Below, in pieces: positions 35,474 through 44,857 of a stretch of DNA of 64,000 bases. Position numbers and translations under genes: made by a program. Positions within the stretch are counted from its first letter, which is position 1; each line of letters opens with the position of its first letter. This stretch comes from Candidatus Zixiibacteriota bacterium (GTDB lineage Bacteria; Zixibacteria; MSB-5A5; GN15; FEB-12): positions 1-64,000 of the forward strand of contig JBFMDV010000002.1 of assembly GCA_040753875.1 (NCBI GenBank). Direction: 5' to 3'. The notes beneath the pieces were generated by a model. It was not told the origin of the DNA and did not search any database. It saw nothing but the letters and a program-made list of their open reading frames with translations.

Positions 35474-36381
35474 GGCTGCTGGACTACGTCTTTGCGGCGC
35501 GGCCGCTTTTGCATGTGCCGCTCTGGTCGGTTTATTTGGTATCACTGCGTTATCATCTGCAATTGTCGGGGGAGCGATTCGGCCTGTCAGATTTCCGGCT
35601 TCTGCTCGCCATGAGCCTGATCGCCGCCGGTGCATTCTACTTTAATCAGGTGCACGATGCAGAGTCGGACCGGATCAATGCGAAAGTGGGTTTCCTTCAG
35701 AACGACATTCTGAGCGAGCGTTCGCTCACACGAGCGTACCTGATTGCAAGCGTGTTCGCAATCGCCATCGGTCTCACGCTCTCCTGGCTGACAGTTTGTA
35801 TCCTCATGTTCGCTTTCGTTTTGGGGTACCTGTATTCAGCTCCGCCGTTTCGGCTGAAAGACCGACCTATTGCCGGCCTGCTGGTGAACGCCGCAGGGGC
35901 CGGATTTCTGCCTTCAGTTGCCGTCATGCCGGACCTGACGATGAACAATATCGGACTGATGGGTTGGGACAATCCGTTCTACTTTGCGGCGGCTGTGGGT
36001 GGCGTGTATCTGCTGACCACTGTCCCTGACCTTGCGGGAGATGCCGCTACCGGCAAGAAGACGGTGCCGGTACTTTTTGGATCAAAGGCTGCGGTTGGGG
36101 CGGCTGCCGTGATTTTGGCGTACTCCGGGTTCATCGCGCTCCGATCTGAGCGTCATTTACTTCTCGTAGTGTCTTCGCTTGCCTTCCTGATGGCAGTCAT
36201 AGCATTCTTCAGCTCCTCGTCGAAGATCGTGCTGTTTGCCGCTAAGATTCCCATCCTGATGTTGACATGTCTTGCCGGTTACTTCTTCCCGCTCTATCTG
36301 GTGTTTATGATTGCTCTGATCGCCGGTACCCGTCTATACTATCGCCGTCGGTTTGGCACGGTGTACCCCAGACTCGCATAG
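35470..36381 (+). CDS. UbiA-family prenyltransferase
   Basis: 303 residues with about eight membrane segments. Two Asp-rich motifs bind the prenyl diphosphate: NQVHDAESD near residues 58-66 and PDLAGDAATG near 185. The second motif is preceded by YSAPPFRLKDRP, as in UbiA/COX10 relatives. The first motif is followed by RINAKVGFLQ and lacks the RPIPSG found in many UbiA enzymes, so it is not an obvious menaquinone, heme O or chlorophyll enzyme. ATGA overlap with cdsA suggests a lipid role. The substrate cannot be given. Confidence 0.8.
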   Translation: MRLLDYVFAARPLLHVPLWSVYLVSLRYHLQLSGERFGLSDFRLLLAMSLIAAGAFYFNQVHDAESDRINAKVGFLQNDILSERSLTRAYLIASVFAIAIGLTLSWLTVCILMFAFVLGYLYSAPPFRLKDRPIAGLLVNAAGAGFLPSVAVMPDLTMNNIGLMGWDNPFYFAAAVGGVYLLTTVPDLAGDAATGKKTVPVLFGSKAAVGAAAVILAYSGFIALRSERHLLLVVSSLAFLMAVIAFFSSSSKIVLFAAKIPILMLTCLAGYFFPLYLVFMIALIAGTRLYYRRRFGTVYPRLA

Positions 36382-36384
36382 ACT

Positions 36385-36894
36385 ATGAAGTTCGCTGCCG
36401 TCATTATTGCACTGGTTTTCCTGAGCGGCTGTACGCCGTCCCCTCGATTCGTAAAACAGAAATCGGTTCGCTCAGAGGAGAGGAAGCAACTCGCAACAGG
36501 CATATCGACCAACGAATATCTCCGGCTCGGTGTCATACTCCAGAAATACCTGGGCCGGCCTTACCATGATCGGTTCGATTCGGGCTCCGGCATGGATTGT
36601 TCAGAGTTTACCCGCGAGGTTTATCGTGAGTACCTCCGACGCGAGTTTCCCCGTACGGTCATGGACCAGTACGCTTCCGGCATCGAACTTCGCCGCGGCC
36701 CCCTCCAGTTCGGCGACTTGGTCTTTTTCGAGACCGAACGGGAACGAATATCGCATGTGGGCATTTATATCGACAACGACCAGTTCATACACGCGTCATC
36801 ATCGGAGGGAGTTATTATCAGCTACATCGATGACTCGTATTGGGGCAAGCGGTATGTTGGCGCCCGGCGTATAATCGGTACCGACACCCGCTGA
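36385..36894 (+). CDS. NlpC/P60-family lipoprotein hydrolase
   Basis: 169 residues. Signal peptide with lipobox LSGC (Cys16), then an NlpC/P60 domain with catalytic Cys72 (GMDCSEF), His124 (ISHVGIYI) and a polar His136 (FIHASS). These enzymes cut peptide bonds in peptidoglycan stem peptides. The protein is close to the minimal size for the family. It begins three bases after the UbiA-like gene. Confidence 0.92.
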   Translation: MKFAAVIIALVFLSGCTPSPRFVKQKSVRSEERKQLATGISTNEYLRLGVILQKYLGRPYHDRFDSGSGMDCSEFTREVYREYLRREFPRTVMDQYASGIELRRGPLQFGDLVFFETERERISHVGIYIDNDQFIHASSSEGVIISYIDDSYWGKRYVGARRIIGTDTR

Positions 36895-36916
36895 TTCTTT
36901 CAGACAGTGGCAAGGT

Positions 36917-38758
36917 ATGGTAAAACGGTCCGAAGATTTCGAGCTAAAGCTCAAGAACCTTCCGACCTCTCCCGGCGTCTATCTCTTCAAGAACGCCCAG
37001 GGGAGGATCATCTACATCGGCAAGGCCAAGAACCTGCGCAACCGGGTCCGCACCTACTTTCATCCAAGCGGCCCGGCGGACGCCAAGACAGCGCGGCTGG
37101 TGCCACAGGTAACTGACTTTGAATTGATGCTCACCGCCAATGAAGTGGAGTCGTTGATCCTCGAAGCCAACCTGGTTCACGAGCACAAGCCGAAATACAA
37201 TGTCAGCCTGAAAGACGACAAGCATTTCCCGTACATCAAGGTGACTACCAACGAGTCGTTTCCGCGGGTGATGATCGTCAGGCGCCTGGCCAAAGACGGG
37301 GCGACCTATTTTGGCCCATTCACCCAGGGACAGGGGATGCGACGGACGCTCACACTGCTGACGCGGCTGTTCACCATTCGAAGCTGCGATCTTATTATCC
37401 CGCCTCCGGAAGGAAAGCAATACAAAGTCTGTTTGGACTATCAGATGAAGCGATGCGGCGGGCCCTGTGAGGGGTTGCAGAGTCGCGAGGAATACGCCGA
37501 ACTAGTTAATTCGCTCACCATGGTGCTGCGGGGGAGGACAAAAGAGCTGCGGGAGCGCCTGACCGAGCGGATGCACCGGGCCTCCGAAGAACTGCGTTTT
37601 GAAGACGCCCGACAATTCCGCGATCAGATCGACGCGCTCGGTTCCATCATGATAAAGCAGAATGTGGATGTTGGCGAAGTGGTGGATCGGGACATCGTCT
37701 CGATTGCGCGCGATGGCGTCGATGCCGTAGCGGTGGTCATGCAGCTTCGGGAAGGCGTTTTGATCGGGCGGCAGGATTTTCAATTACACACCGCTGTTGA
37801 TGACAGCAACGAAACGGTTCTGGAGACATTTGTCACACAGTACTACAATCACCAGCCCAATCTCCCCGAGGAGGTGCTACTTCCGTTGGAGCTATCGGAT
37901 GCAGAACTGCTGGCCGCCTGGCTGAAACAGGAAAAGGGTTCGGTGGTGCGGATTCGTGTCCCGAAGGTGGGCGAGAAGGTTCGCCTGGTCGATCTGGCTG
38001 CCCGCAACGCTCAGTTGCTGCTCGACGAGATCCTTATCCAGCGCCGCACCCATGCCGAGCGAACCAGCAAGATGGTAACGAGTCTCAAGGAGGCGCTGCA
38101 TCTGTCAAACTCTCCGCGCACGATGGTCTGCTTTGACATTTCAAATACTGGTGAAACCGATGCCGTGGGGTCGTGCGTTTTTTTCGAGAACGGACGACCG
38201 AAAAAGAGCGAGTACCGGAGATTCCGGATCAAGGGGATGAGAGGGCAGGATGATTTCAGCATGATGCGGCAGGTGGTGGGGCGATATTTCTACCGCCGTC
38301 GGGAAGAAAACAAGCCAATGCCCGACTTGGTGGTGGTCGATGGTGGCAAAGGGCAGTTGTCATCGGCGAAAGCGGAACTGGTTTCGCTCGGACTTGGTGA
38401 CCAGCCGCTGGCGGCACTGGCCAAGCGGCTCGAAGAATTGTATTTGCCGGATCATCAGGAGCCGATCACTATTCGCAAAGGGGCGCCGGCGCTTCTGTTG
38501 CTCAAGCAGATACGAGATGAGGCGCACCGTTTTGCTATTACTTACAACCGCAAAGTTCGCACCAGGCGGACAGTCCGCTCGGTGCTTGACGACATCAAGG
38601 GGGTTGGGCCTTCACGGCGTTCCGCTCTCATGAAACAGTTTGGCTCGGTCGAGCAGATCAGGCAGTCCAACGTTGAGGAAATCAGCCGCGTGAAGGGAAT
38701 AACGGCCGACCTCGCCAGGACAATTCTCCAGCACCTGAATGCCGCACCAGTTGCCTGA
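36917..38758 (+). CDS. uvrC: Excinuclease ABC subunit C
   Basis: 613 residues. N-terminal GIY-YIG nuclease (about 15-95: GVYLFKNAQGRIIYIGKAKN), a UVR motif for UvrB (about 205-240, ELRFEDARQFRDQID), an RNase-H-like endonuclease domain (about 390-500: CFDISNTGETDAVGS and VVVDGGKGQLSSA) and a C-terminal tandem helix-hairpin-helix (KGVGPSRRSALMKQFGS). It makes both incisions in nucleotide excision repair. Start ATG 22 bases after the NlpC gene; no ribosome-binding site of note. Confidence 0.97.
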   Translation: MVKRSEDFELKLKNLPTSPGVYLFKNAQGRIIYIGKAKNLRNRVRTYFHPSGPADAKTARLVPQVTDFELMLTANEVESLILEANLVHEHKPKYNVSLKDDKHFPYIKVTTNESFPRVMIVRRLAKDGATYFGPFTQGQGMRRTLTLLTRLFTIRSCDLIIPPPEGKQYKVCLDYQMKRCGGPCEGLQSREEYAELVNSLTMVLRGRTKELRERLTERMHRASEELRFEDARQFRDQIDALGSIMIKQNVDVGEVVDRDIVSIARDGVDAVAVVMQLREGVLIGRQDFQLHTAVDDSNETVLETFVTQYYNHQPNLPEEVLLPLELSDAELLAAWLKQEKGSVVRIRVPKVGEKVRLVDLAARNAQLLLDEILIQRRTHAERTSKMVTSLKEALHLSNSPRTMVCFDISNTGETDAVGSCVFFENGRPKKSEYRRFRIKGMRGQDDFSMMRQVVGRYFYRRREENKPMPDLVVVDGGKGQLSSAKAELVSLGLGDQPLAALAKRLEELYLPDHQEPITIRKGAPALLLLKQIRDEAHRFAITYNRKVRTRRTVRSVLDDIKGVGPSRRSALMKQFGSVEQIRQSNVEEISRVKGITADLARTILQHLNAAPVA

Positions 38759-38790
38759 GTCACATCGGTCGTCGGGGCAGTTTCTTCTGG

Positions 38791-40044
38791 TTGCACCGCA
38801 GGCGCTACATCGGCTATACTACCAATGTGCGGACCGAATCCAAAGCCTATACCGTTACCGCGATCACGCGGATGATAAAGACCGCGCTGGAGGAGTCGTT
38901 TTTCGACCTCTGGGTGGAAGGGGAGATATCCAACTACCTTCACCATACATCGGGTCATCGATATTTTAACCTCAAAGACGAAAACGCGGTTATCAAGGTA
39001 ACGCTATGGCGTTCGGTGGGGGCATCGCTGCGATTCGAGCCGGAGAATGGTCAGAAGGTGAGGATACTGGGTGACATCTCGGTCTATGAGAAAGGGGGCA
39101 ACTACCAGCTCAATTGCCGGCAGATTCATCCGGTGGGTGTGGGGCCACTCGAACTGGCATTCCGACAACTGCACGAGAAGCTGTCCAAAGAAGGACTGTT
39201 CGATGAATCCCGGAAGCATGAGATCCCACGGTATCCTCAGACAATCGGTATCGTCACGTCGCCGACCGGCGCCGCCATTCGTGACATAATCCAGATCACT
39301 CGTCGCCGCAACAGCTCAGTCCAGCTCATCGTTTATCCGGCCCAGGTTCAAGGGGAAGGTGCGGAACGAACCATTGCAGCCGGATTGGATTATTTCAACA
39401 GCCGGGATGACATCGATGTGATAATCGTAGGACGTGGCGGTGGTTCTCTCGAGGATCTCTGGCCGTTCAACACCGAAATAACAGTCCGCACGATTGCACG
39501 TTCAGGGAAACCTGTCGTCTCGGCGGTCGGGCACGAGATCGACATGACCTTGTCCGACCTTGCGGCCGATTTGCGCGCCCCTACGCCATCGGCAGCGGCG
39601 GAGTTGGTCATTTGGTCGAAGGGGGAGTTTGAAGAGCAGATAAGGTCGCTCGTGTACACGCAGGCGAGTCGGCTCGGGTTTCTGGTGAAACATGCCCGGC
39701 AGCGGTTGTCAGCGCTGTATGTCCGTCCGGCATTTCGGCGGCCATTGGAGAGTATCCTTCAACGACAGCAGTATCTGGACAGTCTGAATCGCCTCCTGGT
39801 TGCTGCCGGCAAAAACCGTTTTGAGCAGCACAAAAATCTCTTATCTTTGTTGCTGGCTCGTCTGCAGGATCTCTCCCCGCTGCGTGTGCTCAGTCGAGGT
39901 TACTCCGTCACAAGGCGGGCCTCCGATGGACTGGTGATAACTAATGCCGGTCAGGTGGCGGCAGGCACGGTGATAGAAACACTGCTGTCGGATGGGCGGC
40001 TGGTGTCGGTGGTGCGGGAGACATCGGCAAAGAAACAGGTGTAG
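38791..40044 (+). CDS. xseA: Exodeoxyribonuclease VII large subunit
   Basis: 417 residues from TTG 38791; GTG 38827 (VRTESKAYTVTAIT) fits the family's usual N-terminus better. OB-fold domain (about 20-115: VEGEISNYLHHTSGHRYFNL), then the catalytic region with IGIVTSPTGAAIRDI, VGRGGGSLEDLWPFN and AVGHEIDMTLSDLAADLRAPT. The C-terminal coiled coil binds XseB. It degrades single-stranded DNA from both ends. Confidence 0.95.
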   Translation: MHRRRYIGYTTNVRTESKAYTVTAITRMIKTALEESFFDLWVEGEISNYLHHTSGHRYFNLKDENAVIKVTLWRSVGASLRFEPENGQKVRILGDISVYEKGGNYQLNCRQIHPVGVGPLELAFRQLHEKLSKEGLFDESRKHEIPRYPQTIGIVTSPTGAAIRDIIQITRRRNSSVQLIVYPAQVQGEGAERTIAAGLDYFNSRDDIDVIIVGRGGGSLEDLWPFNTEITVRTIARSGKPVVSAVGHEIDMTLSDLAADLRAPTPSAAAELVIWSKGEFEEQIRSLVYTQASRLGFLVKHARQRLSALYVRPAFRRPLESILQRQQYLDSLNRLLVAAGKNRFEQHKNLLSLLLARLQDLSPLRVLSRGYSVTRRASDGLVITNAGQVAAGTVIETLLSDGRLVSVVRETSAKKQV

Positions 40045-40048
40045 CGTG

Positions 40049-40297
40049 ATGACGAAGAAGAAATACAAGGACTACGAATCGGCGATCCAACGCCTGGAGG
40101 AAATCACCGGGTTGCTTGAATCGGGCGATACGAAACTCGAAGAAGCCATCGAACTGTACACCGAAGGGCTTGAAATCGCGCAGTTCTGCGACCGAAAGCT
40201 GGCCGAGGCGGAAAAGAAGATCAAGATCATAACGGACAAGAACGGCGTGCCGACCGAAGGGGATTTCGAATCGGACGAGGAAGAGGAAACGCCGTGA
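40049..40297 (+). CDS. xseB: Exodeoxyribonuclease VII small subunit
   Basis: 82 residues. The helical core YESAIQRLEEITGLLESGDT and LEEAIELYTEGLEI is the family signature. The acidic tail (ESDEEEETP) is common. It begins four bases after xseA, and its stop overlaps the ispA start. Confidence 0.95.
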   Translation: MTKKKYKDYESAIQRLEEITGLLESGDTKLEEAIELYTEGLEIAQFCDRKLAEAEKKIKIITDKNGVPTEGDFESDEEEETP

Positions 40298-41181
40298 TGC
40301 CAACAGCGGTCGTCAACGGGCCGGGCTATCTGCAGGCAGGACAGCGCCTGGTTGATTCGCTGCTCAAGTCGTATACCCCATCGGACGATATTGAGCCGAA
40401 GTCGCTTCATGCGGCGATGCGGTACTCGCTTCTCGCGGGCGGCAAACGGCTCCGACCGATCCTGGCTTTGGCGACATATGAATACTGTGGTGGCAGCACG
40501 GCACAAGATTCCGGGCGGATACACTCGGCGATGGCTGCCATCGAAATGGTCCATACCTACTCACTGATCCACGATGACCTTCCCTGCATGGATGATGACG
40601 ACCTTCGCCGGGGCATCCCCACCTGCCATAAGAAGTTCGGCGAAGCGCTGGCGGTTCTGGCCGGCGATGCACTCCATGACGTGGCATTCCGACTGATGGC
40701 CCAGACCGGTTCGATCCCCGCGGTCATAGAGTTGGCGGAGGCGGTCGGTACATCGGGGATGCTCGGCGGCCAGGTGGCGGATATTGAAGCCGAAGGGAAA
40801 CCGGTCACCAAGTCTGATGTTATCAAGATCCATACCCGCAAGACGGGTGCGCTGATCCGGTCTTCCGTGAGAATAGGGGCTATCCTGACGGACGCCGATG
40901 AAAAAAAGCTCGCCCTGCTGACCGCGTATGGGGAACGAATCGGGCTGGCGTTTCAGATCATTGATGATATTCTTGATATTCAGGGAGACCAGCGAAAACT
41001 GGGCAAGAAAGTCGGCTCTGATTGTAAGAACCAAAAGGCAACCTACCCGAGTGCAGTAGGTATCGAAGAAGCGCGTCGGGATGCCGAGCAACTGATTGAT
41101 GAGGCGCTGGCGCTGGTGGATGGCGGCGATGATAACATGCTGAAATTTCTGGCCCGGTTCATCGGCCAACGGGAACGCTGA
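40294..41181 (+). CDS. ispA: Polyprenyl diphosphate synthase (IspA-like)
   Basis: 295 residues of the trans-prenyltransferase family. First Asp-rich motif DDLPCMDDDDLRRG (about 95-108) and second DDILD (about 229). The GGKRLRP and GDALHDVAF segments are typical. The long first motif, with four residues between the Asps, places it with bacterial farnesyl or geranylgeranyl diphosphate synthases; the chain length is not certain. The start GTG overlaps xseB. Confidence 0.92.
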   Translation: MMPTAVVNGPGYLQAGQRLVDSLLKSYTPSDDIEPKSLHAAMRYSLLAGGKRLRPILALATYEYCGGSTAQDSGRIHSAMAAIEMVHTYSLIHDDLPCMDDDDLRRGIPTCHKKFGEALAVLAGDALHDVAFRLMAQTGSIPAVIELAEAVGTSGMLGGQVADIEAEGKPVTKSDVIKIHTRKTGALIRSSVRIGAILTDADEKKLALLTAYGERIGLAFQIIDDILDIQGDQRKLGKKVGSDCKNQKATYPSAVGIEEARRDAEQLIDEALALVDGGDDNMLKFLARFIGQRER

Positions 41182-41199
41182 ACGTAATCGTATAGACTG

Positions 41200-43167
41200 A
41201 TGATGAAGTACCTTCCGAATATTCAAGACCCCTCCGATCTCAAGAAACTATCGGTGGAGGAACTGACCGAACTGGCAGAGGAGATCCGCCAGCAAATCGT
41301 CTCCACAGTTTCGGAGACCGGCGGGCACCTGGCCTCTAATTTGGGGGCGGTCGAACTGACCGTGGCGCTTCATTACGTCTTCGATTTCCTCAAGGACCGG
41401 CTGGTGTGGGATGTTAGTCATCAGACCTACGCGCATAAGATGCTCACCGGCCGGCGGGAACAGATCCATACGATCCGTCAATACGGGGGGTTGGCCGGGT
41501 ATGCCAAGCGGGCTGAATCCGAGTATGATCACTTCGGGGCCGGACATGCTTCGACCTCGATATCCGCAGCGCTCGGATTTGCAGTAGCGCGCGATCTGGC
41601 CGGAGAAGAATACAAAGTCGTTGCGGTGATCGGCGACGGCGCCATGACGGGCGGGTTGGCATTCGAAGGAATGAACAACGCCGGTTCACTCAAGAAGAAC
41701 CTGCTGGTGATTCTTAATGACAACACGTGGTCGATCTCCAAAAATGTCGGCTCCATTTCCAAGTATCTCACCGGCATCATGGCCGATGAGAAGTTCCAGA
41801 AACTGCGGGCCGAGGTATGGGAGTTGACCGGCCGATTCAAACGGCGGGACCGTATCCGCGAGACAATCCGAAGCATAGAGAATTCCATCAAAGGGTTGTT
41901 GGTGCCGGGGATGTTGTTCGAGAAGCTCGGGTTTCGGTATTTTGGCCCTATTGATGGTCACGACCTGCCGCTGGTGGTCCGGACGCTCGAGGACCTCAGC
42001 CATATTAACGGTCCGGTGCTCCTTCACGTGGCGACCAAGAAGGGTAAGGGATACACCCCTGCCGAGGAAGATGCCTTCAAGTATCACGGCATCGGGAAAT
42101 TCGACAAAGTCACGGGTAAAGCGGCCTCATCGGCGAGCCAGCTCCCCTCCTACACGCAGGTGTTCGGCAGCACGATGCTCGAACTGGCGGAGAAAAACCC
42201 GCGCGTGGTCGCGATCACTGCCGCCATGTGCTCCGGTACCGGTCTGGTCGAGTTTTCGGAAAAATATCCGGAACGGTTCTTCGATGTCGGTATCGCCGAG
42301 GCACACGCCACCTGTTTCTCGGCCGGACTTGTGGCGAGCGGGCAGGTGCGACCGTATGTGGCGATCTACTCGACCTTTCTGCAGCGTGCCTATGATCAGT
42401 TGATTCACGACCTCGCCATCCAGAAGCTTCCTGCCGTGCTCTGTATGGACCGGGCCGGTCTGGTGGGGGACGATGGGCCTACGCATCACGGCGTTTTCGA
42501 TCTGGCGTATCTCTCTACGATCCCGAATGTCACGGTCGTGGCGCCGAAAGACGGGAATGAACTTCGCGCGGTCATGCACCATACGCTCGAACATCAGGTC
42601 GATGGGATTGTCGCCGTCCGGTATCCGCGCGACACCGTTCCCACGCCTATTACACCTGAAATTGCGCAACTGGAATGGGGGAGGTGGGAGTGGCTGACAC
42701 CCCAGTCCGAAGCCATCATTCTGGCGGTAGGTACCATGGTGCATAATGCCCTCAGAGCAGCGAAGGCTCTTTCGGAGCGGGGGATTGAAGTGGCGGTTGT
42801 GAATGCGCGGTTCGTCAAGCCGTTCGACCATAATATGCTGGCTGCAATCCGGGCGAACGGACGGCTGATTGTCACTGTCGAAGAAGCTTCTTTGCGGGGA
42901 GGATTCGGCCAGGCGGTGGCGGAGTATCTGTTGTCCGACGGTTACGATGGTCGTTTCAAGGCGCTCGGTATCGGCGATCGGTTCATTACACACGGTAACC
43001 GGGCGCAGTTGCTTCGTGAAGTCGGTCTGGATGCCGATGGGATCGCGGCCACGCTCGAAGAGTTTTTCTCCGACCAGGCGCGGGGCGAAGGAAATCTGTT
43101 CCAGCGTCTGGTCCTTCGCCGTAACGGCGCTGCCAAAAAGCGCGACTTGCTCAAGAACGCCGGCTGA
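41200..43167 (+). CDS. dxs: 1-deoxy-D-xylulose-5-phosphate synthase
   Basis: 655 residues. Dxs condenses pyruvate and glyceraldehyde-3-phosphate, the first step of the MEP isoprenoid pathway. TPP-binding region: SHQTYAHKMLTGR, AVIGDGAMTGGLAFEGMN and ILNDN. The pyrimidine domain with its catalytic Glu is near YPERFFDVGIAEAHA, and the C-terminal domain ends ALGIGDRFITHG. It closes the run ispA-dxs, so substrate supply and prenyl-chain synthesis are co-expressed. Confidence 0.97.
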   Translation: MMKYLPNIQDPSDLKKLSVEELTELAEEIRQQIVSTVSETGGHLASNLGAVELTVALHYVFDFLKDRLVWDVSHQTYAHKMLTGRREQIHTIRQYGGLAGYAKRAESEYDHFGAGHASTSISAALGFAVARDLAGEEYKVVAVIGDGAMTGGLAFEGMNNAGSLKKNLLVILNDNTWSISKNVGSISKYLTGIMADEKFQKLRAEVWELTGRFKRRDRIRETIRSIENSIKGLLVPGMLFEKLGFRYFGPIDGHDLPLVVRTLEDLSHINGPVLLHVATKKGKGYTPAEEDAFKYHGIGKFDKVTGKAASSASQLPSYTQVFGSTMLELAEKNPRVVAITAAMCSGTGLVEFSEKYPERFFDVGIAEAHATCFSAGLVASGQVRPYVAIYSTFLQRAYDQLIHDLAIQKLPAVLCMDRAGLVGDDGPTHHGVFDLAYLSTIPNVTVVAPKDGNELRAVMHHTLEHQVDGIVAVRYPRDTVPTPITPEIAQLEWGRWEWLTPQSEAIILAVGTMVHNALRAAKALSERGIEVAVVNARFVKPFDHNMLAAIRANGRLIVTVEEASLRGGFGQAVAEYLLSDGYDGRFKALGIGDRFITHGNRAQLLREVGLDADGIAATLEEFFSDQARGEGNLFQRLVLRRNGAAKKRDLLKNAG

Positions 43168-43272
43168 TACGTCTTCGCCTTTCCTGCAGAGTTCGTTTTT
43201 AAGTTGCAGGCACCTGCCTTACGCACATAGCTTCACCCATCAAATATGGACCACCCAACATGGAGTTACGTG

Positions 43273-44844
43273 ATGCGTGTACGATACCTTAGTATAAGTG
43301 TTGTCCTGATGTTGGCACTGGCTGTTTCAACCAGCGGTCAGTCCGGTACTGACATCGAAACGGTCGGCAAAATCATGGATTCGGCCATTGCGGTCGAGGC
43401 ACCGGTCTATGCGCCAAAGACATTTGACAAGGCCAAACGAGAATTCGACCAGGCTAAGCAGGCACAGAATCTCAAGCGGGGTCAGAAAGTTATCGACGGG
43501 TACGCCGGCAAGGCGCGCGAGTTCGCGGAGAATGCGCTTAAGACAACCGAAGTCGTCAAGTTATCTTTGAAAGAGTATCAATCACCTCGCGACAAAGCAC
43601 GCGCCGCTCGGGCGCCATCGCTGGTGCCGGCTCTATATGACAAAGCCGAGCAGCAGTTCACGCAAGCAACTGCCAAAGTCGAGAGTGGGGATGTCAAGGG
43701 AGCCCTCAAAGAAGCGGACAAGGCATCGCCACTGTTCGATACAGCCGAGTTCGAGGCGATTCGCGTCGATATTCTCGGTGGCGCCGATATGGCAATTGCC
43801 AAGGCGGTCGCCGACGATGCGCCCAAGTATGCGCTTTCTACGCTGGACAAAGCGCGCACCGCGCGCGAGAAGGCTGATGGGATACTCGTCGCGGACCGCT
43901 ACGCTCGCGAGAAAGCGTCGATCGAGGCGGCGCGAGCCGAGTTCGAGGGGCGCCATGCCTCCAATATTGCGCAATCAGTCCGATCCCTTCCGCGCAACGA
44001 TCAGGCATGGGAAAAGCTCATGCTCCTCTATGAGATACAAATGAGCCGCGTGGGCGAAGCCCTCGGTATCGCGCAGCTCCCATACGACATTGGTGCCCTG
44101 GCCGCGGCCGACACCCTTATCGCTGCCGCCCAGCGCGGCCAGGCATCGAGCAAATCGACCGAAGGGAAGTTGAGCACGCAGCTTGACGAGATTACGAGCG
44201 CATACGATGCGCTGACAACCTCACTTCAGGGGACGGTGCGAAAACTCGATGGTCCTGAGTCGGGTGATGCCGCCGTCCTGGCCAAAACAATCGACAGCGC
44301 CGTCACGGCCATGGTGGCTGAAAGGGGACGGCTGGCAGAACAAATTGCTGCTGAACAAGGGAAAATGAGCGAACTCACCGAGGCACACAAAGAGGTTTCT
44401 GCCGAGCTTGAAGCACGGCAGAAACAGGAAGAGATACTGAATCAGGCCAAGATGATGCTGAACCCTACTGAGGGGGAAGTGCTTCTGAACGCCACCAACG
44501 ATATGGTGCTACGGCTCTCCGGCCTGTCATTCGCTGTCGGCAAGAGTGAGATCACCGAGGAGCATCTCCCACTTTTGGAGAAAGTGAAGGAGATCGTCGC
44601 GCTGTTCCCGGACCGCCAGATTATCGTTGAGGGACACACCGACGACAAGGGGGAACAGATGGGGAATCAGCAGTTGTCCGAAAAGCGCGCGATGGCGGTG
44701 ATGCAGTATTTGAGACAGGCGCTCACTATCGGTGCCGACCGGATCAAAGCGATCGGTTATGGTTCGGAAAAACCGATCGCATCGAACATCTCAGCCGAAG
44801 GTCGCGCTAAGAACCGTCGTATTGACATAGTGATACTTCAATAA
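43273..44844 (+). CDS. OmpA-domain protein with long helical N-terminal region
   Basis: 523 residues from the ATG at 43273 with GGAG upstream. Signal peptide (1-23). Residues about 25-220 contain repeats of an alanine-rich helical module (AVEAPVYAPKTFDKAKREFD and DDAPKYALSTLDKARTARE); this looks like the DUF4398 helical hairpin. A coiled coil spans about 280-400. The C-terminus (about 410-523) is an OmpA/MotB peptidoglycan-binding domain: IIVEGHTDDKG, SEKRAMAVMQYL and GYGSEKPIASN...AKNRRIDIVI. Likely an envelope anchor in the periplasm. Confidence 0.85.
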   Translation: MRVRYLSISVVLMLALAVSTSGQSGTDIETVGKIMDSAIAVEAPVYAPKTFDKAKREFDQAKQAQNLKRGQKVIDGYAGKAREFAENALKTTEVVKLSLKEYQSPRDKARAARAPSLVPALYDKAEQQFTQATAKVESGDVKGALKEADKASPLFDTAEFEAIRVDILGGADMAIAKAVADDAPKYALSTLDKARTAREKADGILVADRYAREKASIEAARAEFEGRHASNIAQSVRSLPRNDQAWEKLMLLYEIQMSRVGEALGIAQLPYDIGALAAADTLIAAAQRGQASSKSTEGKLSTQLDEITSAYDALTTSLQGTVRKLDGPESGDAAVLAKTIDSAVTAMVAERGRLAEQIAAEQGKMSELTEAHKEVSAELEARQKQEEILNQAKMMLNPTEGEVLLNATNDMVLRLSGLSFAVGKSEITEEHLPLLEKVKEIVALFPDRQIIVEGHTDDKGEQMGNQQLSEKRAMAVMQYLRQALTIGADRIKAIGYGSEKPIASNISAEGRAKNRRIDIVILQ

Positions 44845-44857
44845 TGCTCGGCCCGGA

